A DNA stretch of 64,000 nt from Nitrosarchaeum sp. (lineage in GTDB: Archaea; Thermoproteota; Nitrososphaeria; Nitrososphaerales; Nitrosopumilaceae), in assembly GCF_025699065.1 (NCBI RefSeq), contig NZ_JAILWF010000001.1, positions 211,626-275,625 of the forward strand, read 5' to 3'. Below, in pieces: positions 57,573-64,000 of the stretch (position 1 is the first letter of the stretch; each line of letters starts with the position of its first letter). A program made the translations under genes and the position numbers. The notes below the pieces were generated by a model, which was not told where the DNA came from, did no database searches, and saw only the letters and a program-made list of their open reading frames with translations.

Positions 57573-58430
57573 ATGCTTAGAAAAACACTGTTCGTAATGC
57601 TTTTGAGCATAATGATTACAGTCTCGATTTCATCGAGCCAATCCTATGCTGAAACAGACACAAAGTTCACAAAAATACAAGGAAATGACTTAGAAAACAA
57701 CCCAATTACAAAAAACATCCTAAAGAATATTGAAATTGCAAGAAAACAATTTGCAGCCATAAAAGAAAAAGAACAGAAAGAGGATGAATATCAAAAACAC
57801 ATCAAAGAGCAAAGAATAGCCGCTCAAACCAGTTTAAACCAAGCTGTGGATAGAATGAATGAAACATATGAAGAGTTTACACCAAGAAACGCTTTTGCAA
57901 AATATGTATCAGGATTTAATGCCACTTATCAAGGAATTTACTGGGACCAATTTGATTATCTCAATGCCAAAATAACTCTTGCAAAAGATGCCAGAGATAC
58001 AGTTCTTAAAAATGGCGGTACGTATTTTGATGCAATGAAAGAATATTCAAGATATGCAAAGATGACCAAAATAGAAATGTTAAATGTCATAAAAGATTTG
58101 AATATCAAACATAACTTCACAGACAAAAAAACACAGTCATATTTTGATGTAAATGGAAAACTATCAAGAGTAGAAAATGATCTAAATGCACCTTGTTATA
58201 ATTGTGAAGCAATCATCACAAAAGTAAAGGTGACTGCAACTGAGACATCACCAATAACTGCTGAAAAATTAAAGCCAATTTCACAGTCAGACCAAATTGT
58301 GAATCTAAAAAATAAGCTTTCCGAGATTCAAAAAGACTTTGTAAGTTCAAAGAACATTATTGAACAAAAAAAGATGATACACGACATGAATAACATCTTA
58401 AAACAAATTCAAGAATCAGATAATTCTTGA
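57573..58430 (+). CDS. Secreted coiled-coil protein
   Basis: A 285-residue exported protein with a signal peptide (1-26, ending Q-S-Y-A-E). The mature part is mostly helical with a coiled-coil (I-E-I-A-R-K-Q-F-A-A-I-K-E-K-E-Q-K-E-D-E), a C-Y-N-C pair near 205, and a second helix at the end. There is no membrane anchor. I recognise no family. It is probably periplasm-like (pseudo-periplasmic) in location and structural or binding in role. Confidence 0.78.
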   Translation: MLRKTLFVMLLSIMITVSISSSQSYAETDTKFTKIQGNDLENNPITKNILKNIEIARKQFAAIKEKEQKEDEYQKHIKEQRIAAQTSLNQAVDRMNETYEEFTPRNAFAKYVSGFNATYQGIYWDQFDYLNAKITLAKDARDTVLKNGGTYFDAMKEYSRYAKMTKIEMLNVIKDLNIKHNFTDKKTQSYFDVNGKLSRVENDLNAPCYNCEAIITKVKVTATETSPITAEKLKPISQSDQIVNLKNKLSEIQKDFVSSKNIIEQKKMIHDMNNILKQIQESDNS

Positions 58431-58472
58431 TAAATTTATTTTTTATTTTTATTATTTATTTAAAAATTAAAA

Positions 58473-58868
58473 TTAATTTGGATGAGAACATAGTTCGGCA
58501 AGAACGCCATTAAGTGATTTTGGATGAATGAATGTGACTTTAGTTCCAGCAGAACCAGGTCGAATTTTTCCTAGAAATTGAATTCCACATCCTTCCATTC
58601 TTGAAACTTCACCTTCAATATTATCAGTCTCTAAAGCCATATGATGAAGGCCGGGTCCTTTTTTATCAAGGAATTTCTTAATTGGACTAGCATCGTTAGT
58701 CGGTTGCATCAATTCGATTCGTCCATTCTCAAGATGAATTATTGCAATCTTAACACCTTCAGTTTCTACCGTCTCAAATTCAACTTCATGTACTCCCAAT
58801 GCTTCTTTGTATATTTTAGCAGATTCTTCTACATCATTTACTGCAATTGCAATATGATCAATTTTCAT
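58473..58868 (-). CDS. mce: Methylmalonyl-CoA epimerase
   Basis: A 131-residue VOC-fold epimerase: D-H-I-A-I-A-V-N-D-V-E-E-S, then E-L-M-Q-P, G-P-G-L-H-H-M-A-L-E, and the end V-L-A-E-L-C. The metal ligands H (start), E, H-H and E are present. It converts (S)- to (R)-methylmalonyl-CoA, in the HP/HB carbon-fixation cycle and propionate metabolism. The mutase and its G-protein chaperone are 1.8 kb away on the same strand, separated by a CorA-like gene. Confidence 0.93.
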   Translation of the reverse strand: MKIDHIAIAVNDVEESAKIYKEALGVHEVEFETVETEGVKIAIIHLENGRIELMQPTNDASPIKKFLDKKGPGLHHMALETDNIEGEVSRMEGCGIQFLGKIRPGSAGTKVTFIHPKSLNGVLAELCSHPN

Positions 58869-58930
58869 CTAAAACATATCTACAATTCAGAGTATTTAGA
58901 TTTATTTGAGATTTAAAATGCAAAATTGAT

Positions 58931-60583
58931 TCATTTTGTAAAGACCCACTTTTTCTTCTTAAACCAAATCAGCATTATAAGAACGGTAACTCCCATACCT
59001 GCAATCATTACAAAGTAGCTTCCATACCATTGTAATTCAGGAATATATTCAAAGTTAGTTCCATAGATACTTGCAATAAAAGTGATTGGAATGAAAATAC
59101 TTGCAATCACAGTTAGTGTTTTCATAACTTCATTCATCTTATTGCTCACACTAGAAAGATATGTATCCAAAAGACTACCCACTACATCTCTTAATCCTTC
59201 AGTAGTATCAATCACTTGAACAGCATGATTGTAAACATCACGCAAGTATGTTTTAGTTTCATCGTAAATAAGAGAAGTGGAACTACGTTGTAGATTATCC
59301 AAAACCTCTCTAGCAGGCCAAACAGACTTTCTCAATAAGATCATCTGACGTTTCAGAAATTGTAGCGTATGTAATGTGTTTGTACTTGGATTAGTCATAA
59401 GCTCATCTTCTAAATTTTCTGAAATATCACTTATTTTCTCTAAAACTAAAAAATAACTATCAATAATTGCATCAAGCAACACATAACCAAGATAGTCAGT
59501 TTGTAGTGTTCTGATTTTACCAATATTTTCTCGTAATCTTTTACGAATTTGATCAAAAAAATCTGCTTCAATTTCTTGAAATGTTAATAGATGATATTTT
59601 GATATTACAAATGAAATTTGTTCTAGGTCAATCTTCCCACTTTGTTCGTTAAAATGAGGCATTTTTAGCATCAAAAAAATATAGTTTTCATGAATATCAA
59701 TTGACGGTCTAAGTTCAGTATTCATGATATTTGATTGATGTAAAGAATGTACACCAAATGCATTACCAAATTGTTCAATTATTTTAGGATCATGTATTCC
59801 AATTATATTTATCCAAGTTACATTTTGTTTATTTTTAGATTCTAGACAGGCTTCAATGGTGGCATTTTGTATTTCTAGCACATTTTTTTCATCGTATTCA
59901 AAAAGATCAATTCGTATGTTTTCTACCTTTTTTTCTCCAATGTGAATTAATGCACCTGGACGAAAACCGATTGTATCAGTCATGGTAATTCGATTTAATT
60001 TTTTCTTAGTTAGAAATTTAGAAAGATAAGAGAAATTATTAACTCCAAAATCACCGGTTATTTTTGAGACATTGGATGTTTTAGCTGCAACTCCAACTAT
60101 GATAAATCCAGTTAAAAGAGAAAACAAAACACTGAAATAAAATGGGATGAAGTTGCCATCAAGTGCAGATTCGTAAATTGCCTGAACATCTGCAGCTGAG
60201 TTAGAAGGTACAAAAATACCAATAGCAGAATCCATCAAAAAAAACATGAAAGATATTATTGAACCAATAACAATAATTGTAAGAATTGAAATTTTTGGTG
60301 GGATATCTATATTTTTTTCATTTTTGTAAACTGAAAAATAATTTTTATGTTTTACAATAATCAGAGAGATCAGAGTAATAATTATGGTAGATATTATCCA
60401 CCATGCAATCAACAAAATTCCTTCAGAATCAGCCTTTTTGATTCCTAAAAATAGATCCGAAATATTCCCAGACAGTGGAATTGATAAAAGATATGTTGCA
60501 GAAGCTACAACTATTTGATAAACAACTGCAAATAAAAAACCCACAGACAGCCTGTTAATTACTAGACCGAATGTATTGTTCAT
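58931..60583 (-). CDS. CorA-like divalent-metal transporter with extra N-terminal membrane domain
   Basis: A 550-residue protein. Residues 1-170 hold about four extra membrane helices (V-V-Y-Q-I-V-V-A-S-A, I-I-V-I-G-S-I-I-S-F). Residues 190-480 are the CorA cytoplasmic funnel, and the last two helices end with Y-G-T-N-F (507-511), where normal CorA has Y-G-M-N-F. The GMN motif is essential for Mg2+ selectivity, so M-to-T may alter the ion. It sits between mce and the mutase, on the same strand, for no obvious metabolic reason. Confidence 0.88.
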   Translation of the reverse strand: MNNTFGLVINRLSVGFLFAVVYQIVVASATYLLSIPLSGNISDLFLGIKKADSEGILLIAWWIISTIIITLISLIIVKHKNYFSVYKNEKNIDIPPKISILTIIVIGSIISFMFFLMDSAIGIFVPSNSAADVQAIYESALDGNFIPFYFSVLFSLLTGFIIVGVAAKTSNVSKITGDFGVNNFSYLSKFLTKKKLNRITMTDTIGFRPGALIHIGEKKVENIRIDLFEYDEKNVLEIQNATIEACLESKNKQNVTWINIIGIHDPKIIEQFGNAFGVHSLHQSNIMNTELRPSIDIHENYIFLMLKMPHFNEQSGKIDLEQISFVISKYHLLTFQEIEADFFDQIRKRLRENIGKIRTLQTDYLGYVLLDAIIDSYFLVLEKISDISENLEDELMTNPSTNTLHTLQFLKRQMILLRKSVWPAREVLDNLQRSSTSLIYDETKTYLRDVYNHAVQVIDTTEGLRDVVGSLLDTYLSSVSNKMNEVMKTLTVIASIFIPITFIASIYGTNFEYIPELQWYGSYFVMIAGMGVTVLIMLIWFKKKKWVFTK

Positions 60584-60649
60584 GTCATCACAATATTAGA
60601 TTAAAATTGTGACAAAATAAGGATATATCAGGCAAAATCAATTTGTTTA

Positions 60650-62257
60650 TCAAAATACTTCTTTTGGACGATATTCGCCAAATACTTCTCTAAACGTATT
60701 ACTGATTTCTCCGGTTGTAGCAAATGCTCTTGCAGAGGCAATAATGTATGGCATTAGATTTTCATCAGAATCAGCTGCACTCTTCATTGCAGATAATGCT
60801 TTTTCGAGTTTCTTGTTGTCCCTAGTTGCTCTAAGTTCTTTGAGTGCTTTCTTTTGTTGGATTTCAATTCTATCATCAATTCTTAGTAATTCAGGAGGTT
60901 TTTCTTCTATCTCAGAGTATTTGTTTACTCCTACGATTACTCGGTCTCCAGTATCTGCTTCTTTTTTAAGACGATATGCATTTTGTCTGATTTCTGACTG
61001 GAAGAAGCCTTTTTCGATTGCCTTAATAGAACCGCCCATTTTTTCAATTTGTTTCAGATACTTCCAAACATTTTCTTCTATCTGGTCACATAATTCCTCA
61101 AGGTAATACGAGCCTGCCATGGGGTCAACAGTCTTAGTCACTCCACTTTCATGTGCAACAATTTGTTGCGTTCTAAGAGCAATCTTTGCGGATTCTTGTG
61201 TAGGTAATGCTAGTGCCTCATCTCTAGAATTAGTATGAAGTGATTGCGTGCCACCAATTACGGCAGCCATTGTCTGTATGGCAACACGTACAATGTTATT
61301 GTCAGGTTGTTGAGCAGTTAATGATTCTCCACTTGTCTGAGTATGGAATTTTAGTTGTAATGAACGAGGATCTTTTGCATGGAATTTTTCTTTGAGAATT
61401 TTTGCATATACTTTTCTTGCAACTCTAAACTTTGCAATCTCTTCAAAGAACTCAATTGTACAACAAAAGAAAAATGATAGTCTTGGAGCAAAGTCATCAA
61501 TTTTTAATCCTCTATCAATGCATGTTTGGATATATGCAATAGCATTTGCAATTGTGAATGCAATTTCCTGAGTAGCTGTGCATCCAGCTTCTCTCATGTG
61601 ATATCCAGAAATTGAAACAGGATACCATTGTGGAACTTTTTCAGCACAGTAACCAATCATATCACCAATTAGTCTCATCGACGGTTTAGGTGGATAGATG
61701 TATGTGTTTCTTGCAATGTATTCTTTCAAAATATCATTTTGTGTTGTACCTCTTAGCTCATTACTTTTGAATCCTTGTGATTCACCTACAACGATATAGT
61801 ATGCAAGTAAAGTTGATGCAGTAGAATTAATTGTCATAGAAGAACTAACTTTACCCAAAGGAATTCCATCAAATGCAATCATCATATCTTTAAGTGAAGC
61901 AATAGAAACGCCAACCTTTCCTACTTCACCTTCAGCAGGAGCAGAATCTGGATCATGTCCTATTTGAGTCGGAAGATCAAAAGCCATACTGAGTCCAGTT
62001 TGTCCTTTTTCAAGCATGAACTTGAATCGTTCGTTAGTTAATTTTGCATCTCCAAAACCAGAATACTGCCTCATCGTCCAAAATCGTTCACGGAACATTT
62101 CGGTATGAATTCCACGAGTGTATGGATATACTCCAGAGTCTTCTTTAACATATTTTTTAGAGGATCTTTGATAGATTCGTTTTACTGGAAAATTAGAATC
62201 AGTAACAAAATTCTTTGGTGTCTTTTTACTAGTTTGTTTTTTTATCATCTTTTTCAC
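60650..62257 (-). CDS. mcmA1: Methylmalonyl-CoA mutase, large (catalytic) subunit
   Basis: A 535-residue B12-dependent mutase catalytic domain: R-Q-Y-S-G-F-G-D-A, G-L-S-M-A-F-D-L-P-T-Q-I-G, F-H-T-Q-T-S-G-E-S-L-T-A-Q-Q and S-L-H-T-N-S-R-D-E-A. The cobalamin-binding small domain is not attached, as in two-subunit archaeal enzymes. It makes succinyl-CoA from methylmalonyl-CoA in the HP/HB cycle. The first 22 residues (K-K-Q-T-S-K-K-T-P-K) are a basic extension, with other starts possible. It overlaps meaB by 4 bp. Confidence 0.94.
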   Translation of the reverse strand: MKKMIKKQTSKKTPKNFVTDSNFPVKRIYQRSSKKYVKEDSGVYPYTRGIHTEMFRERFWTMRQYSGFGDAKLTNERFKFMLEKGQTGLSMAFDLPTQIGHDPDSAPAEGEVGKVGVSIASLKDMMIAFDGIPLGKVSSSMTINSTASTLLAYYIVVGESQGFKSNELRGTTQNDILKEYIARNTYIYPPKPSMRLIGDMIGYCAEKVPQWYPVSISGYHMREAGCTATQEIAFTIANAIAYIQTCIDRGLKIDDFAPRLSFFFCCTIEFFEEIAKFRVARKVYAKILKEKFHAKDPRSLQLKFHTQTSGESLTAQQPDNNIVRVAIQTMAAVIGGTQSLHTNSRDEALALPTQESAKIALRTQQIVAHESGVTKTVDPMAGSYYLEELCDQIEENVWKYLKQIEKMGGSIKAIEKGFFQSEIRQNAYRLKKEADTGDRVIVGVNKYSEIEEKPPELLRIDDRIEIQQKKALKELRATRDNKKLEKALSAMKSAADSDENLMPYIIASARAFATTGEISNTFREVFGEYRPKEVF

Positions 62258-63168
62258 TTTACCAATGATTTTGTAATTTTATCAGCAGCTTCAAAAGGAT
62301 CCATCTTTTTTGATTGTATTTTTTTAAGATACTTTGAGAATGTTTTATCAGAACTTAACATCACTTCGATCTTTTCACTCATATTATTTAAAATAATATC
62401 TTTTAATTCGGTTTCTAGTCTAAGCATATCTTTATCATGTTTATTTTTATTTTTTGCATTCATCATTTCTTTTAGAGTCTTAGCAAATTCAGATATTCCA
62501 GAGTTTTTTTTGACCGATGTCTTCAAAAATACAGGATTCAAATTGGTAGAGCCGATATACTCACGAATTGCATCAAAGAGTTGATTGGCGCCATCAAGGT
62601 CACTCTTGTTAACAATATAGACATCTCCGATTTCAGTCAGACCAGCTTTTATCGTTTGAATGCTATCACCGGTATTTGGATTAAAGACAACAACTGTGAT
62701 ATCTGCAATGTTTGAAATTTCGACTTCAGTTTGGCCTGCTCCAACACTTTCAATTATTATTGGATTAAATCCGGCATATTCTAAAATTCTAATACTATTT
62801 CTAAGTGATCTTGAAACTGCGCCAGTTGCACCTCTTGAAGCAATACTACGGATATAAGTTCCAGAGTCAGTAGATTCAGTCATTCTAACTCTATCTCCAA
62901 GTATTGCACCACCAGTCACATGACTTGTAGGGTCTATTGCAAGAACTGCAGGTTTTGTTTTTAGTTTCTTTAACGCAACAGATGTTTTGTTAATTAGTGA
63001 ACTTTTTCCAGCACCGGCAGGTCCTGTAATACCAATTATAGATGCATTACCAGTATCTTTGTATATTTTTTTAAGTAATTTTTTTGCCTCTGAGGGATTA
63101 TTTTCAACTATACTAATGGCTTTAGCAATTGCGCCTCTCTTACCTTTTTTTAAATCAGAAATATCCAA
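62254..63168 (-). CDS. meaB: MeaB/ArgK G-protein chaperone of methylmalonyl-CoA mutase
   Basis: A 304-residue G3E-type GTPase: Walker A G-I-T-G-P-A-G-A-G-K-S-S-L (47-59), Walker B I-E-S-V-G-A-G-Q-T-E-V, and N-K-S-D as the guanine motif. It protects and reloads the mutase with intact cobalamin. Its stop overlaps the mutase start by 4 bp, so the two are translated together. Together with mce at 58473 it forms the methylmalonyl-CoA module of the HP/HB carbon cycle. Confidence 0.95.
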   Translation of the reverse strand: MDISDLKKGKRGAIAKAISIVENNPSEAKKLLKKIYKDTGNASIIGITGPAGAGKSSLINKTSVALKKLKTKPAVLAIDPTSHVTGGAILGDRVRMTESTDSGTYIRSIASRGATGAVSRSLRNSIRILEYAGFNPIIIESVGAGQTEVEISNIADITVVVFNPNTGDSIQTIKAGLTEIGDVYIVNKSDLDGANQLFDAIREYIGSTNLNPVFLKTSVKKNSGISEFAKTLKEMMNAKNKNKHDKDMLRLETELKDIILNNMSEKIEVMLSSDKTFSKYLKKIQSKKMDPFEAADKITKSLVK

Positions 63169-63213
63169 TATAAGATAATTTTTGTTAGCTGCAATAAAAT
63201 CTTGTGTGTGATC

Positions 63214-63624
63214 TTAGGGAGAACCGTAGATAATCTGAGGTGCATCTTCTCCAAATGAGTGAATTTCAGTTTTTAGAGAAACTTTACCCAGGTCTTGATG
63301 ATCTATTAAAAAAGTAACAGGGTGAACTTGCCAACCATGTTTTGGGAGTATTGGAAAAGGAACTATCTCTACAAATTTAGAACTAGATAGAGTTTTTTGA
63401 AAAGACTCATCCATTCCCAAAACTTCAAGCACCACATGATTTGTCTTTGAAGTTTTATCAAGATATGAAATTTCAACGTATCCTCCGTCATAATAGGTAG
63501 CATCAATTTCAAATGTAGATTCTAAAACATCATGATTAGAACCAGAATCAAAAATAAAAAACAAACCCAATACAGTAATTATCGCAATAGAAATCAAAGG
63601 AATAATTTTCGCCATATTAATCAT
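63214..63624 (-). CDS. Membrane-anchored beta-rich hypothetical protein
   Basis: A 136-residue protein with one N-terminal membrane anchor (I-I-P-L-I-S-I-A-I-I-T-V-L-G-L-F) and a beta-rich outside domain (V-E-I-S-Y-L-D-K-T-S-K-T-N-H-V-V-L-E-V). Its start overlaps the stop of the aminopeptidase gene by 4 bp. I recognise no family. Expected location is the outer face of the membrane. Confidence 0.75.
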   Translation of the reverse strand: MINMAKIIPLISIAIITVLGLFFIFDSGSNHDVLESTFEIDATYYDGGYVEISYLDKTSKTNHVVLEVLGMDESFQKTLSSSKFVEIVPFPILPKHGWQVHPVTFLIDHQDLGKVSLKTEIHSFGEDAPQIIYGSP

Positions 63625-64000
63625 GAAAATTCTTTTCTCATATTTCGTAAGAATTTAGAACTAATTCTAATTCTCTCAAGAGTTTGTTCTTGAGTTCTTT
63701 CAGTTCCCGGAGTAGGATTCATTTTGAAGAACTGACGAATCTCTTTTTCCATAGAATCATCAGCAATTGATGAAATACTTGCAACAATTCTATTAAACAG
63801 AGGATTACCACGACCAACTTTTTTACTTAGTTTTGGCCAGTTACTCTTTAACCAAGGCCAAAGTATCTTTTTACCATAAGGATTTCCTGCAACTTTCATG
63901 ATTGGGAGCTGCATGTTTTGAGAACGTACCTCAGATGTTTGAGAGAAATTCAATGATTTAAGAAGTAATTTCGGATCCTTAAAACTACACATTGCTCCAA
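63621..64000 (-). CDS. M1-family aminopeptidase, C-terminal part (runs off the right edge)
   Basis: About 126 visible codons, still open at the edge, belong to the helical ERAP1-like C-terminal domain: F-S-Q-T-S-E-V-R-S-Q-N-M, then W-P-W-L-K-S-N-W-P-K-L, R-G-N-P-L-F-N-R-I and F-L-R-N-M-R-K-E-F-S. This matches the end of tricorn-interacting-factor/M1 zinc aminopeptidases, which trim peptides from the proteasome. The HExxH active site is outside the window. It is coupled by overlap to the hypothetical membrane protein. Confidence 0.85.
   Translation of the reverse strand, partial: GAMCSFKDPKLLLKSLNFSQTSEVRSQNMQLPIMKVAGNPYGKKILWPWLKSNWPKLSKKVGRGNPLFNRIVASISSIADDSMEKEIRQFFKMNPTPGTERTQEQTLERIRISSKFLRNMRKEFS

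Overview
The window is a compact, AT-rich (about one third G+C), gene-dense stretch of an archaeal chromosome. Several features point to an ammonia-oxidising thaumarchaeon (Nitrososphaerota, Nitrosopumilales): ribosomal protein S25e, Rpo6/RpoK, Alba, TBP, B-family DNA polymerase and a Hef-type helicase; thaumarchaeal-specific proteins (a TackOD1-like zinc protein, two NitrOD5-like regulators, a PEFG-CTERM surface protein, an NmPin-like parvulin); the methylmalonyl-CoA genes of the 3-hydroxypropionate/4-hydroxybutyrate carbon cycle; and an artubulin-like protein, a tubulin relative reported from Nitrosarchaeum (Nitrosoarchaeum). A Nitrosarchaeum-like genome is my best guess, not a proof.

Layout. 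0-9 kb: threonyl-tRNA synthetase end, small hypothetical genes, a CBS-Trk potassium transporter fusion, deoxyhypusine synthase, S25e, Rpo6, Alba, an HTH regulator and an asparagine-synthase-like enzyme with a zinc ribbon. 9-12.3 kb: aldo/keto reductase, UbiA prenyltransferase and an acidic repeat surface protein. 12.3-23.4 kb: a divergent type IV pilus locus, with a large surface protein, four class III signal-peptide pilin-like proteins and a TackOD1-like protein on the minus strand, and a secretion ATPase plus two TadB/TadC-type membrane proteins on the plus strand. 23.5-34.5 kb: a regulatory island with two TrmB regulators, two NitrOD5-like regulators, three lone response regulators, a SET-domain protein, a HEAT protein and a sensor-like membrane protein. 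34.5-40.5 kb: helicase, MFS transporter, PEFG-CTERM protein, TBP and a MscS channel. 40.5-47 kb: the artubulin / ESCRT-III (CdvB) cluster, then dCMP deaminase and DNA polymerase B. 47-54 kb: a histidine kinase/response regulator pair, triosephosphate isomerase, Lrp/AsnC and RAM-domain proteins, and a cluster of tiny Cys-rich genes. 54-64 kb: PPDK with a lysine/alanine-rich tail, an HTH-CBS regulator, methylmalonyl-CoA epimerase, a CorA-like transporter, methylmalonyl-CoA mutase with MeaB, and the end of an M1-type aminopeptidase.

The most exciting locus is 40.5-43.2 kb. A protein with tubulin-type rather than FtsZ-type motifs lies between a coiled-coil protein 6 bp downstream and a CdvB/ESCRT-III homologue 128 bp upstream, all on the minus strand. 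This puts two cytoskeletal or membrane-remodelling systems side by side. Other notable points are a palindromic TATA box placed exactly symmetrically between two leaderless TTG starts (6377-6384), a tbp gene without a canonical start codon that follows a C2H2 micro-ORF in the same frame after one TAG, and a three-gene operon of tiny Cys-rich proteins (51989-52410).

Many genes have an 8-bp TATA-like element centred 25-27 nt before the first codon. I used this leaderless-promoter spacing to choose several starts, including GTG and TTG starts. I saw no tRNA, rRNA, CRISPR array or insertion sequence.
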